DNA from: Neonectria sp. B-13
Taxonomy: Eukaryota; Ascomycota; Sordariomycetes; Hypocreales; Nectriaceae
DNA: 64,000 nucleotides
Assembly: GCA_002682825.1 (NCBI GenBank)
Contig: NOKP01000020.1
Coordinates: forward strand, 930,001-994,000
Direction of reading: 5' to 3'
Shown here one piece after another: positions 20,286 to 32,310 of this stretch. Both the position numbers and the translations under genes were made by a program. Each line of letters opens with the position of its first letter. The first letter of the stretch is position 1. The notes below the pieces were generated by a model. It made no database searches. It was not told the origin of the DNA and was given only the letters and a program-made list of their open reading frames with translations.

Positions 20286-20771
20286 TGTCGCTGTCGGCTG
20301 GATGAAATGGGGAATGTCGGGAGGCGGTATCGCTGATGCTGGCGGCCAAGGTGGTGAAGGATGGAACTTGGAGGTATGGCGGGTCCGTTCCGTTGGTGTG
20401 TGCAGGGATGGTGGCTGCTGTGAAAATTGTTAGCTCCCGCGTTTGCTGGGCCAAATTTGGAACCCCTAACCTCCATTATCAGCCAAGGCTGTGGTATAAG
20501 ACCACGAGGACGACAACCATCGACGAGAACGCATCCTTGAATTGAAGAGGACCGAGAAACAGGAAAAGAGAAGTCTCTTTTTCTAAGTCATGAGTGCGGA
20601 TCGACTCAAGCGCCAGTCCCCGTCCTGCAATTGCTGAAGCTCATCTCATCTGATCTCGTCTCATCTCAAACCCATCGCCAAACTGTCCTCATCAACACCC
20701 TCACCAGGTCACAACCCGCCCGTTAAAGGCCACACTACGAGCCCACCACCCAGGCTCTCACTAAACCCACC
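20286..20771. promoter_or_regulatory. Divergent promoter region, TRAX / gpi14
   Basis: 486 bp separate the two divergent start codons. Three near-repeats of tctcatctgatctcgtctcatctc lie at 20640-20668, and CA/CT-rich leader sequence precedes gpi14. No named binding site can be supported. Confidence 0.5.
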
Positions 20772-22169
20772 ATGGCCTCACTCTCTGCCCTCCTCCGGCC
20801 AGTGCCGCTCTTCCTCCTCGCTACGCTCCTCCGGCTCGTGCTGGTGATCTACGGCCTCTGGCAGGACGCGCACTCGGCCCTCAAGTACACCGACATCGAC
20901 TACCTTGTCTTCACCGACGCCGCGCGCTTCCTCGCCGACGGCGCCTCGCCCTACGCCCGCGACACCTACCGCTACACGCCGCTGCTCGCCTGGCTGCTGC
21001 TTCCCACTGTGCGCTTCGCCGCCTTCGGCAAGCTCGTCTTTGCCGCCGCCGATCTGCTCGCCGGCTGGCTGATGGTGCGCGTGCTGCGCCGCCGGGGTAT
21101 GCCGGAGACGACCGCCGGGGGCTTCGCAGCGCTGTGGCTGTGGAACCCGATGGTTGCGACTATCAGCACGCGCGGCAGCTCCGAGGGCTTGCTGGGCGTC
21201 TTGACGATGGGCTTGCTGTGGGCTGCCGAGCGGAGGAGGTTCAGTGTGGCAGCCGTGATCCTCGGACTCGCTGTGCACTTTAAGATCTACCCGTTTATCT
21301 ATGCGCCGGCCATCGTGTGGTGGATGGATGCAGAGCGACTAGGAAAGACGACTAAAGCTGACAAACCATCGTCAGCGATGGAGGTGGTGGTACGCTTCTT
21401 GTCTCCTGAGCGAATCAAGCTCGCCATCATCAGCCTCGCAACCTTCATGGGACTCAACCTCCTGATGTACTCCATGTAAGTCTCGCAATCTCCAAACCTC
21501 TCTCTAAATCACGTCAAGAGAGTCTCCAACTAACTAACTTATCCAGCTACGGCACCCCATTCCTCATCCACACCTACTTCCACCACGTCACCCGTATCGA
21601 CCATCGCCACAACTTCTCTCCCTACAACACCCTGCTTTACCTCATCTCCGCCATCCCCTCCGCCTCATCCCTCCGCATCGAGTCCCTGGCTTTCTTCCCG
21701 CAGCTGCTCCTTTCGTGCGTCTTGATCCCCCTCGCCCTTGCCAAGCGGGACCTTGCCACGTCTATGATGGCGCAGACCTTTGCTTTTGTCACCTTCAACA
21801 AAGTCTGTACTTCCCAGGTACGCCAACAGCTCTTCAATCCCGCCTCTTCATCTTACCATGTTCACTAACGTTTATATCCAGTACTTCCTCTGGTACATGG
21901 TCTTCCTGCCACTCTACCTCCCTTACTCGTCACTGTTACGTAACCCCAAACTTGGCATCTCAGCGCTGCTGCTCTGGATTGTCTCGCAGGCAGCTTGGCT
22001 GCAACAAGGATACCAACTTGAGTTCCTTGGCGTGAGCACGTTCTTCCCAGGGCTCTGGCTTGCATCACTGGGCTTCTTTTTGGTCAACTGTTGGATATTG
22101 GGTATAATCATCAGCGACGGGGCACAACTAACCCGGCCAAAGGCTGTCGAAAAGCCACATGCGGAGTAG
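20772..22169 (+). CDS. gpi14: GPI mannosyltransferase 1 (PIG-M/Gpi14)
   Basis: An ER membrane enzyme that adds the first mannose (alpha-1,4, from dolichol-phosphate mannose) to the GPI anchor precursor; it works with a Pbn1/PIG-X-type partner. Three exons, 20772-21475, 21547-21817 and 21882-22169, give 420 residues, the usual length. Landmarks are the luminal DxD-type TDIDYLVF after the first membrane span, GASPYARDTYRYTPLLAWLL, WLWNPM, TRGSSEG, VHFKIYPFIYAP and, after intron 1, HNFSPYNTLLYL, then YFLWYMVFLPLYLP. Both introns have consensus GTAAGT/GTACGC donors and TCCAG acceptors, and splice to YS-I-YGTPFLIHTYFHHVTR. About ten hydrophobic spans are visible. Convergent with the F-box gene. 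Confidence 0.95.
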
Positions 22170-22741
22170 AGCGTCTTCTTTTAAATTTGTAAAATGAAGA
22201 AACATTATATCCTCTTATTTGGGTATAGGATGCTTCAAAGTGTATGGGCAAATATAATGATGAATAGAAAGTTCTCCACGACAATATGTATTGGTTCTCA
22301 AAACATCCATCTCAAATCAAGTCAAACGTGCATTATTGTTTGAAATCTCAAAACTATCGAGGGTATCTAGCGGTCTTAGCCCCCTTCCGAACTGACTACC
22401 TTGGCTCTTCCTGAGTTGAGGGTCCAGGGTAAACAGATCCCCAAGCAAATTCGTGGTACCCAGCTGTCTCACCCCCAAAAATCCCGTGTATTCATGCAAA
22501 CCATAAACTCCCTGCAAAAGTTCCCTTCCGCCCAGCAACTGGGTATGTAATTCAAATTATCAGCAATAATTTGCTTCTCTCCGGCCTGCCCGTACCGGTT
22601 CCGTAAAACGCCTGCCCCAAAAGAATAATCATCGTCATGTGCCCCCTGAAAAACCGGTTTCGAGATGCGGCATTGGTTGGCCAACACCTGCTTGTTTTTC
22701 CAACCTGATCCGAAGCCCACGCCTCCAGTTGTAGATGTTTC
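22170..22741. other. Intergenic, convergent 3' regions
   Basis: Between the 3' ends of gpi14 and the F-box gene. AT-rich around 22175-22320, consistent with 3' UTR and polyadenylation signals. Short ORFs on the minus strand show no family resemblance. Confidence 0.4.
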
Positions 22742-24685
22742 TTATTGAATTGTGATTCCCGCCGCAAGGGAACGGTAATTGGTCAGCTTCAGTGAGGTGA
22801 TTCGTGTCCGTGGATACTCGGGGGTGATAATCATTCGCCCTTCCTTGCCGTAGACAATGCTGCCGAAGGATTCGCTCAATTCTGTAAATGATGTGTTGGG
22901 CCGTACTCGTGCCATCTCTGTCAGAATCCTGTCGCTCCAGACGCCTGAGCACTCCCCGTTTCGCATGAGGAAAAAAGGATTCAGAGGTGGTAGTACAGAG
23001 TCTGTGATCGAGTTAGAAGAGCAACGCGAGGGTGATACAGAACACATACCAAGATCTACGAAGCGAATCCGTAGGTACACCACTTCTTTCAGTTTTTCTA
23101 GCGACCGAATTCCGGAGACCACCAGCTTCTCAAACGCATCGATGAATCCCATGTCCTGGATACCGGAACCCGACTCGTGGAAGCTCACGTTATGCCGACA
23201 ACAGTTCTTGACAGTCAGATCGATCGACTTGAGTCTTGACGTGCGTGGGTTCGCCGACCTTATCGCCATCTCGAAAAAGTGGTGGCAAACGCGACCGGTG
23301 TATGCAAAGTGCTCCAGCGAGGGTAAGGCCTCCGCCATACGGACGCAGATGTGCGTCTTCTGGATCACTTTGGAGTAGAAGGCGGGCATGACTCCCTCGC
23401 GTCGGTAGTCGCTCTCGAGACAAAGGCTGAGATTGGTGATATGGTGGGGGAGTTGCGGGAGGAACTCAGACATGGTGATGTAACTCTTCGACTTTGGTTT
23501 GCTGTATGAACTCTGCCATTCGGCAAGAGATGGTAAGGCGCGGAGTATTGTTGCGAAGTCTTGGTCTTCCCTTGTGAGATTCCATTGGCCGCGGGTCACC
23601 AGCGTTTGTACCGACTCTAGCATCGGGAGGGTCTTGTGGAATGTGGGATCACTCCGTTGCTGGTGAAAGTGAAGGACCCTGGGCGCCTTTCGTCGTTCTC
23701 CGCCTTCGAGCGTCAACACCCTTGCTTGCGGCAAGGCCTGCGCCACAAAATGGAATACCTCCTCTAGGGTGCAGTTGTTGCCTGGCAGCGTGTATGTTGC
23801 GTTTGTTAGGCCCTCCATGGTAACCGTGGGCAGTGATAGAGTGTTAGATAGTGCTAGTGGGCCATATGTGGGCTGGAAAACGGGGAACCAGATTTCGACA
23901 TGTTTGACGTAGGACTGGAGATACTCGTGCTGGGCGAAATGCAGCATGGCATCCTCGAGGCAATCGACCGTAGCCTTCAGCTTGATATGGCGATAGAGCC
24001 GCTGCTGGACCAGAACCCGCCAGATCTCGCCCACCCTCGCCAGCTCGGTGAGTTCCCTCCTCCGCGAATGGCGCAGCGCGGTACCCCAGCTCTTTGTTAC
24101 ACAGGAGACGCTCATGGCACTCCGGGAGGTGGCGGAGACGCGATAGCCGAATAGATGGTCCAGGATAGCCTCATGGACCTCGATGGGCAGCCGGTTGAAG
24201 TCGGTGATGGGCAGAGGGAGCGGGCGTGGCTCGTCGATGGAGAATGCGGGGGAGCCAGGGGAAGGCTGCCAGTCGTCACCGTACCTGGAGTCGCTGAGGC
24301 AGCATGATTTCGAGTGCCGGTGATCGGGATGGGGGAACGGAGTGCTACTGGGTCGGGTAGGTGGGACGAAGTCGGCGCTCTTGGATTGGTCGAGGGGCGG
24401 GCTGGAGGAGCCCGGCGAGACGGGGTTGGAGGTGGTGTTTAGAAGACTGGTGACCATGGAGGAGGCCATGATGGAGGCGAACTCGTCATCGGATTCCTGG
24501 GCGTCGATGTGGTCGTCGCGGAGGGAGGAGCAGGTGTCCCTGATGGGCAGCAGGGCGGCGCAGCGAGAGATACAGGGCGTCGACGTGAGCGTAGATGTGG
24601 GCGTGCTTGCGGGCGTGATGGGGGATGTGTCGAAGACATCGCGGCCGTCGTGCCCGTCGTCGGCGATATCCATGGGGTCGCCCAT
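22742..24685 (-). CDS. F-box protein
   Basis: Two exons, 24685-23050 and 23001-22742, give 631 residues. The 48-nt intron (donor GTATGT, branch TTCTAACTC, acceptor CACAG) is in frame and has no stop. The ATG at 24685 (MGDPMDIADDGHD) is chosen because upstream in-frame sequence starts only at TTG. Residues 1-155 are acidic, Ser/Thr/Pro-rich and probably disordered. An F-box at about 160-210 (FNRLPIEVHEAILDHLFGY) would bind Skp1. The C-terminal part (WRVLVQQRLYRHIKLK, then several Leu-rich repeats-like segments such as LPQLPHHITNLSLCLES) probably recognises a substrate for SCF ubiquitin ligase. The substrate is unknown. Confidence 0.82.
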   Translation of the reverse strand: MGDPMDIADDGHDGRDVFDTSPITPASTPTSTLTSTPCISRCAALLPIRDTCSSLRDDHIDAQESDDEFASIMASSMVTSLLNTTSNPVSPGSSSPPLDQSKSADFVPPTRPSSTPFPHPDHRHSKSCCLSDSRYGDDWQPSPGSPAFSIDEPRPLPLPITDFNRLPIEVHEAILDHLFGYRVSATSRSAMSVSCVTKSWGTALRHSRRRELTELARVGEIWRVLVQQRLYRHIKLKATVDCLEDAMLHFAQHEYLQSYVKHVEIWFPVFQPTYGPLALSNTLSLPTVTMEGLTNATYTLPGNNCTLEEVFHFVAQALPQARVLTLEGGERRKAPRVLHFHQQRSDPTFHKTLPMLESVQTLVTRGQWNLTREDQDFATILRALPSLAEWQSSYSKPKSKSYITMSEFLPQLPHHITNLSLCLESDYRREGVMPAFYSKVIQKTHICVRMAEALPSLEHFAYTGRVCHHFFEMAIRSANPRTSRLKSIDLTVKNCCRHNVSFHESGSGIQDMGFIDAFEKLVVSGIRSLEKLKEVVYLRIRFVDLGMCSVSPSRCSSNSITDSVLPPLNPFFLMRNGECSGVWSDRILTEMARVRPNTSFTELSESFGSIVYGKEGRMIITPEYPRTRITSLKLTNYRSLAAGITIQ

Positions 24686-27600
24686 GTCGGCTCGCGGTTC
24701 AGGGCTCTCCGTAAAAGGTGGATGCGGGCGGCTCGGTGGGCATTTCAAAGCGGCGGCGGAGAGGGGAGAACAGAGGAGAGAAGAGAGGAGGAGAGACGGC
24801 GGCACGGACGAAAGGGGAGGGAGGAGCGTAGAGGACAGTAGAAACCCCGACTGAATGGCTCTGCTCAAGAGTCAACACAAGGGGAGACAAGGGACAGACG
24901 GAGAGATGAAATGAATCAAAAATCGGGACGTCTCCAGAGCAGCGCAACGGCCGAGAAGAGCGGAGGGAGCAGAAACAGGTGACTGTCGGGTCGGTCGCCA
25001 GTGCCAGAGCCAGGCCAGGGAGGGGGAATCGCAATCAAAAACCGGCCCAAGCCAGGGTTGAACAATAGGTATGCACAGTGCAGTACGGCACAGAATGGGA
25101 GGCGTTAATTAGGCGGAGGCATGAGATGACCGCTCGATGACCGCAGTTCGCCCCCCTCGCTGGCTTGTCTCTGTCGTTTTGTTTGCCTGTGTCTCGCTCT
25201 GCTCGCGACTCCCGTCATGCCAAACCCCCTTCTCCTCTCGGTACCTAACGCCGGGGCGCCCTGCCCTTCGTGTTGATCTCTCCTGGTTGCTCGAGATCTC
25301 CTCTGATCAAAGTGCAAAACTCCGCACTGCCGGTGAACACAATGACCAGTGACACGCCCGAGGAGGGGGAAGAAGTGGCAGTGATATCGCGGGCAGTGGC
25401 GTCCGTCATTGATAGTGGAGGGCTGGGCTGTACTGTGAGTGGCAGTCGGCGGCCACTGGGCAGTGACTGTGTGGCAGTGGACGTGCCTACCCGCCTGCTG
25501 GTGCCCTTTGCCGAAATGCAGTTTATTTACAATTTCCGCTCCTCAGGCGTCCACGTATGTACATGGTATCCGTAGGGGATCGACTTGCCGTTCTCGGGTC
25601 TCCCCAATCTGTAGTAAATGACAATGCGTGGTGTGCTGGGCCAGAGAGATTAGAGATGCGCTATTGCACTTTACGCGCTGCCACGACTCCACGACGTCCA
25701 CGAGGTGGACCTTGGTGTCCGCCGGTGGGACTTGTGTGGGTGCCCGCAATACCGCACCGCACCGCAATTTTGGGGGTCGCGTGCCGTCCGGGCGGCGGGG
25801 CCTGCAGATTGCGCACCTACAGTGCCGGCACGCAAGGCATGTGGATTGGATGCCATCATCAGACAGACTTGGTTCCGGGGGAGGGATATGAACATCACAT
25901 AACAACTGCCAGTTGGCAGCCAGCACTGCGGCACCGATACTAGGCTAGTCTCCTGGGCTACCGGTTGAAATCAGATCAACATCAACAATACAGATTGCCA
26001 TTCCCCGTCAGACTCTGACCACTTCGCTCCACTCCACGCCCATCCATGTCCAAAGGGCCGCCGAGCAGAGAGACGTGGACGCCTCAGTATGGCCACAGCC
26101 CTTCAAGGGCAACATGCACGCTCCAGGTGCGTCAACAACACAGTGAGTTCCAGAGCCGAGGCGATTGGGCATCAGGTATCCGTATCTCAGCATCAGCAAG
26201 CGTGATCATCAATAAGCGTGATCAACGGGACCTCAGCACCACAACATGCGCAGCGACCGGGTTCCTATCGTAGACGGGAGGGCTATTGGGCGCCTCTACT
26301 ATGTTTTAGCGGCGACAAATGCCCTCAATAAGAAAGGGCTTGCCGACTAACGCACACCAAGACCCTGAGACAGCTTCGTTGAGTTCGTTTGGAAGCGCTA
26401 GCGCAGCGCCGCCGTACACAATTTGCATGACCCTACTTTTCATCGACTGAACATGTGTTCGTAGATCAGGTAGGGCGTGTTTAAAGTCGTCATCTTCCCT
26501 CTCAGGCATCTCAGCCCCCACCGGTCCCCCACGACAGCATCGTTTTCACTATTGGCTGGGTTGCGTCACTGCCACAAGCTGTGATGAGTGAAGATGTGAG
26601 AGAAGATGCAACTTCTTTATACCTGCCAGTAACCAAAGATAACCATCTTCCAATCTCCGAGCCTCTCCTAAATGGCTCTCTGGTTTCCACATTAGTTTTC
26701 AAACTTCTTGTGAAGGCAATTCCTTACTTACTAGGGATTCCTTGCTTCACGACATCGAAAGCTTCATTCCAGTCTCAAATCGAAGTGGGCGGCAAACTGG
26801 CGAATCTGGTTCGTGCCTTCGTCAAAATCGACACATTAATAAGCCCCGCTGAGACAGCTGCTTTCTCCAACTCGTGACGTCCAGGCAACCAGGCTCGTTA
26901 AAGCTCCCACATTTAGGCTCGCGTCTCAGAAGCCAAACAATGGTGCTATTCAGGCTAGATTGTTCAAGACGGGCTGTGATTCAAACAAGAATGCTGGAAA
27001 CCTTAGCAACGTTCGCCTCAAGGATCCGCCGCCAGGTCATCCCCCATCACGGCGAGTCCAGGAGAAAGCCGAGAACTGCAATGCTGCAACTTGACCTGCC
27101 TCACATCTGTGCGAGAGCTCCACACGTATATAGATCCTACTAAGGGAGGCTGTGTGAAGGTTTCCTAGCCGTGAGACGTCTGTGAAACGTCTGGTCTAGA
27201 TCCCATATGCTGTTTACTGACATGTCAATAGGCTGAGGACGAGCTGAGATGAAGATGAGGCGCAACAGTCGAGGTGACGAAACTGATCGGCATAAACGAG
27301 ACCCCGGATTGAGACCAAACCGGGGCATTGAAAAACCAGTCTATTGCGGGATGCGTCGCAGATGCCGTCGTGAGATGAGGACAGGACGAGACAGTACGAA
27401 GTAGACGCGAGGCGAGGTGAGGTCAGGGGAAACGAAGCCATTTGAGACTGGGCGGTGAAGCGAGACGAGCGTAATGGAACGCCATCTCATCTGCATCTTG
27501 AAGCGTGGGTGTTCTTGTCTTGATTGAGATTGACTGACGAGTGGGGAGTCGGGAATCGGTGCATGTTGGAGCAACCTCGGGGGGACTATCGGTACCCTGG

Positions 27601-27835
27601 CGCCGCACGGGTGATACAGAGGGAGATATGGAATCTGGAGGTAGACGCAGAAGACAGCCGCAGATGCAAGAAGCAGATGCACATGCAAGAAGTAGATGTT
27701 TGATGCTTGGAGTAGCTACACGCCATGCCTACTAGCATCCCAGGCCTCCCACATTCTGGCATGAAAACGGCAAGCAGGGACTCCTTCCATCGTCTGGTCC
27801 TTCGGAGTGCCCTGCGGGCCTGCAGCCCTACCCCG

Positions 27836-27890
27836 GAAGGTAAAGGAAGGTAAAGGCAGGTAAGGTAGTAAGGTAGGCAAGTAAGGTAGG
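27836..27890. repeat. GGTAA-type low-complexity tract
   Basis: Degenerate repeats of ggtaaag, aggtaagg and aggtagg occupy about 55 bp. Comparable tracts are common in fungal intergenic DNA. No function is supported. Confidence 0.7.
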
Positions 27891-29973
27891 AGCCGCCTTC
27901 CCAGAATAGAAGTCATGTGTAGGTTAATGTAAACACCAGCTCCGGAGTACACGGATCACCTTGCCATCCAAACTGCAATCTTCCCCCTCAACAAGTACGC
28001 CATGGATCGACCACCTCGTCAACCATGCCTCTGTTTGCTCTCTGCGCATGATGATCGGACAAACTGTACACACAAGGTTCAGAGGCAAAGGCACAGCCCG
28101 GCTGACACCACCCATCGCCATCCATCACCGTCGCTTTCTAGTTTACCGAGATGTGCGAAATCAAATCCCCTGGATGAAGCCAAGGACAAGCACATGTCTC
28201 CCATCCCATCCAAATCCAGCGGGTGCTCCGTCTCCAGGCCCTCCCAGTCCCAGAGTAGGCCTCCCCATGCTCCCGATCCTTGGCCTTGGCGAGAGCCACA
28301 GCTGCCACACCACAATCCGATACACTCCCCGTCGATCCCCGGCTGCTACGAGACACGCACGGGCCGTGACCTGCATGCTCCCTCCCCGGCCGGCCGGGTT
28401 TTTCGGAGGCCCCCGCAGAGGCCGTCGTCCGTTGTGCTCGGTGCTGAGGACCAGTTCGGGACTGGACAAACACTCCCCGGGCAGACGAGTCTGGGCTGGG
28501 CTGCCGTAGGACCCGCGACGAGTCTGGGCAGAGGGAACATGTTCGGGACTATTCAAAATCGACGCACGCCCTCTCAGAACGCCATGCAAAGAATGGAAAG
28601 GCCATTTGACGTGTGTAGCACAGTGGTGCCAGATTTCTAGTGGCGGCAACGGCTGGCTCCCAGCGAAAAGGGAGGCGCTTCCGATCGATATTAGGGGCCA
28701 TGCGCAGCCGGCGTGTGTTCAAGAATTGAACCCTTGTCAGCCACCGAGAGCCAACCAAACACAGCGGTACGCCGCCATTCAGGACGCGGTGGCGACAATA
28801 GCCACAGGGCAGCAGGGGGACAGTCCGTTTCACATCTGGCAGTGGGGACCGGGACCATCACACGGGCCACTGGCAGCGATGGGACGCGGGACGGAGGGCG
28901 GAGTACCAAGAACCAAGAACAATCCACTGAAATCCAGGGGTCGTCCACTGTCAAGACGCCGCATCTGGGCTGGTTTCCAGTGGGTGGAACTCCTCACCAC
29001 GATGTCACCTTGACTCCTTGGGTTTCGCAGCTGCCAAGCTGACTGGATGCTGGACGCCATGAGCAGCAAGCTAGAAACAAGGGGTTCAACTGGTCAGCTG
29101 TGAATCTGTGATGCCCTGCCTCCTGCTCAACAATGCCTGCGACGTTGCGGGAGGCAGCTCAGGCGGCTGCATGAATTGTACATGCTGCTTCCTCTCAATC
29201 CGCGACTCCATCGACACAGATGCCCCTAGACAAACACCATGGGCGGGATGCTCGATTTAGGATCAACAAAGACACCAACCCCAACCGAAGATCGATGCAT
29301 CCTGAGCAGCGTACGAATAGCGCGGTAGAACAGAACAGAAGAACAGGGGATCGACAGGCTCAAAGACAGAGGCGAGTTCTTCAACCCTGCCGCCTCCTTG
29401 CCCTGGCTGACTAGGTAAGCATGTACCCGATACGGAGTTACCGCCCTTCCTCGAACTTGGCTGGTTGAGTGGTTGACAGCGTCTTATGCCAGAGGCCCTT
29501 TTGCCTGGCCTCGGTAATGACTGAACTTGCAGCGGTTGGAACCAGCCACAGCGTCCCAAGTGGCACCCCCGCCCTAACGACCTTGTTGCTCCAATGTTGT
29601 GTACTGGGTATTCGGTACTTGCCAGCTCCGAGGCATCGGGTTACGACTCGCGACCTCTGAAGCCGGCCGGCCGCGTTGCTCAATGACGACGCACTCCCAA
29701 ACCAAGGGCTTTCTCGCGCACTCACAACGCTACAGCCCACCATCGCCGCCCAATCAGCATTGATTGGTTGACTGCGTCCCAGACAAAACATGACATCGCA
29801 GACGAGGCGGGATCAAGTAGCTCGAGCAGATGGGGTTTCGTCACTCAAACAGCTGCTACTGCGAGTGCTGCACATTGAAGGGCCTTTTTTCCGCGACCCC
29901 GTTTGAGGTGCATCTCAACCAGACAATCGGACCCAAGCGAAAACAAATCTTGGAACACATGAGATGAGGCAGG

Positions 29974-30047
29974 CCTTTCACTGGAGACATATCACCGGAG
30001 ACTAAGGCATTCACTGGCGAGCTTCACTGGTGGCCTTCACTGGCGAG
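29974..30047. repeat. Degenerate TTCACTGGNGA minisatellite
   Basis: Four copies of a 12-14 bp unit are visible (tttcactggaga, ttcactggcgag, ttcactggtggc, ttcactggcgag), with a partial copy (atcaccggagac) between the first two. Confidence 0.65.
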
Positions 30048-30379
30048 TTGCAACTAGCAAAGACGGCGGCGCGTTTGACTTGGCAGCGATTCTCCGACCA
30101 TGCTCCAACGCATTGATACACCAAGCAAATACCCACACTCCCCTGGTCCCTTAGTCTTCACTCTTCTTAGTCTCTCGTCCCCTGTATCCACAGGCTGTCC
30201 CTCATCAATCCCTGCCCCTGACCCGTCGCAAACCTCGTCCCCAGAATGGATCTTGCGGCTCTCTCCTGGGGCCTCGGGTTGGCCTGCATGGTTCTGATAC
30301 CACCAGTCAGGAAGCGCGTAGCCGACCTATCTGCAGATGCCAGGCCACTCATTCTCCTTTTTAACCCAGCTCGCCCGCC

Positions 30380-30525
30380 CTCACTTGGCTTGCTGGCCCG
30401 TTGTTTTATTCTATTGTTCTATTGTGAAAGACTTCCTTTTTGGTCTTTCTATTGTCTTTTTTCTTTCTATTCATCTGTTCAGTTCCTTCTCTCCTTTCCC
30501 TTTCTCCACTTGTGTGCTACGAGCT
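30380..30525 (+). promoter_or_regulatory. Pyrimidine-rich tract upstream of the protease gene
   Basis: Long runs of T and C (attctattgttctattg, cttttttctttctattc, cctttccctttctcc) lie about 300-430 bp before the ATG. CT-rich tracts of this kind often mark fungal core promoters. Specific carbon or nitrogen control sites were not assigned. Confidence 0.4.
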
Positions 30526-30814
30526 AGTCTCCTAATCACCTTCCTTCACGTCTTACTTGGAGATTCCGACCATCACGACATTCCTTGTCTTTATCACTTA
30601 TTCGAGAGGAGCGTTGATCGCCCGCCTCCTCTGTTACCACTCGTTATATTGTCGAAACTATCAGTCAAGTACTGAATCCCTTCACTTTACCTCTCGAACC
30701 AGAGCTTGTTAGACGCTTCGAGAAATACGGTGATACTGCTGGACTCGGTTCACTACTCCTGCGCCAGCAACTCTTTATTACCCACTACACCAAAACCCGA
30801 AAATACCGACCATC

Positions 30815-32310
30815 ATGGCGTCCCTCAAGTCCCTTTTCGCCTCCTTCTTGCTGGCCCTGCCTCTCGTGGCTGCCGCACCCATTGACTTCACCGACAGCCT
30901 GGAGGACATGGCCAAGAAGCTTCCCGATTTGACCGATGAAGCCAGCGATTTCGTTAGCATCAGCAGTTTCCTCCGGCCCCTGGTTTCCAACCCAGATGCC
31001 AACAACATCATTTCCAACCGATACATTGTTGTTTACAACGACACCTTTGACGATGATGCCATCACTACCAAGCAAGCAAACTGGATCAACGCCGTCAAGA
31101 AGCGCAACATTGGCAAGCGCAGTAGTATCGGCCACCTCCTGTCCACCGAGGTCAACACCTTTAAGATGAACAAGTGGCGTGCCATGACCCTCGACGCCGA
31201 CGATGACATGGTTCAAGAACTCTACGATTCGGAGGAGGTTGCATACATCGAGGCCGATACCAAGGTTAGCCTGAATGGCGCCATTGCCCAGATCAACGCT
31301 ACCCCGGGACTCAACCGCCTGTCCCACTCTGCACCCAACACCGACACTTACATCTTCGACGACTCTGCGGGTGAGGGTATCACGGCTTATGTGGTCGACA
31401 CTGGTATCCGAACCACCCACACCGAATTCGAGGGCCGTGCGACCTTCGGCGCTAACTTCATTAACGATGTTGTATGTAAACCCGGATTTCTTTACCGTTG
31501 CGCAACAGTTCGATGAGGCTAACAGTGTAAATAGGACGATGATGAGAACGGTCACGGTAGCCACGTTTCTGGTACTATTGGCGGCGCCACCTTTGGAGTT
31601 GCCAAGAAGGTCAACCTTGTTGCAGTCAAGGTTCTCGACGCTACGGGCGGGGGCAGCAACTCGGGTGTTCTCAAGGGCATGCAGTTTGTTATCGATGACG
31701 CTGAGTCGAAGGGCATTACCGGAAAGGCTGTTATGAACATGTCTCTGGGAGGTTCCTTCTCCGAGGCCATCAACCGCGCTATCGAGGCCCTTTTCAAGGC
31801 TGGTATTGTCCCCGTTGTTGCTGCCGGCAACGAGAACGTAAGTTCACACCCATGATTGCTCCTCAATACAATGACTGACATTCAGAACAGCAAGATACTG
31901 CCAACACCTCGCCCGGATCCGCTCCCAATGCCATCACCGTCGGTGCCATTGATGCGACCAACGACCAGCGAGCCGACTTCTCCAACTTTGGAGCTGCCGT
32001 CGATATCTACGCTCCCGGTGTCAGCGTTCTCAGCGTTGGCATCGATTCCGACACCGCCCAGGCAACTTTGAGCGGTACCAGCATGGGTATGTCTTCTCCC
32101 TTATCGAATTTATTACTTATTTTTGCTAACGCACTTTCAGCCTCTCCTCACGTCGCTGGCCTCGCCGCCTATCTCATGGCGTTCCAGGGCATCACCGAGC
32201 CTGCCAACGTCGTTTCTCTCATCAAGAGCCTCGCCGAGCAGACGGGTACTGAAGTTCTCAACAACGTCGACGGCACGACCAGCCTCATTGCCAACAACGG
32301 TAACCAATAG
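30815..32310 (+). CDS. Secreted subtilisin-like serine protease (proteinase K family, S8)
   Basis: Four exons, 30815-31471, 31535-31837, 31891-32086 and 32141-32310, give 441 residues. A signal peptide (residues 1-20) is followed by an inhibitor I9 propeptide ([30 protein letters not shown]). The mature catalytic domain has Asp195 (AYVVDTGI), His225 (NGHGSHV), the oxyanion Asn near 318 (VAAGNEN) and Ser384 (GTSMASPHVAG). The GTSM/ASPHV codon is split by intron 3. Intron 2 uses the second of two close acceptors (aacag at 31890) to restore NENQDTANT. The N-terminal pro-region is longer than usual (about 60 residues before I9). Related enzymes degrade external protein, including insect cuticle or plant tissue in some hosts; the lifestyle here is not shown. 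Confidence 0.94.

Larger units (their letters stand above)
24686..30814. other. 6.1-kb gap without a recognisable gene
   Basis: This gap separates the divergent F-box and subtilisin genes. All longer ORFs (the largest ATG one is 28002-28640, +) have shadow-like composition, low complexity or overlap open frames on the opposite strand. The sequence is not AT-rich, so it is not an obvious RIP-mutated transposon. It contains a GGTAA-type low-complexity tract (27836-27890), a short CCCCGG/CCGGGG hairpin (27302-27325), a degenerate minisatellite (29974-30047) and a pyrimidine-rich tract before the protease gene. No tRNA or rRNA seen. It may hold long leaders or a noncoding RNA. Confidence 0.45.

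Noticed and set aside
28002..28640. 212-codon ATG ORF on the plus strand
   Set aside because: Composition is Pro/Ser/Arg/His-rich low complexity; open frames overlap it on both strands, and no domain, signal peptide or splice logic supports it.
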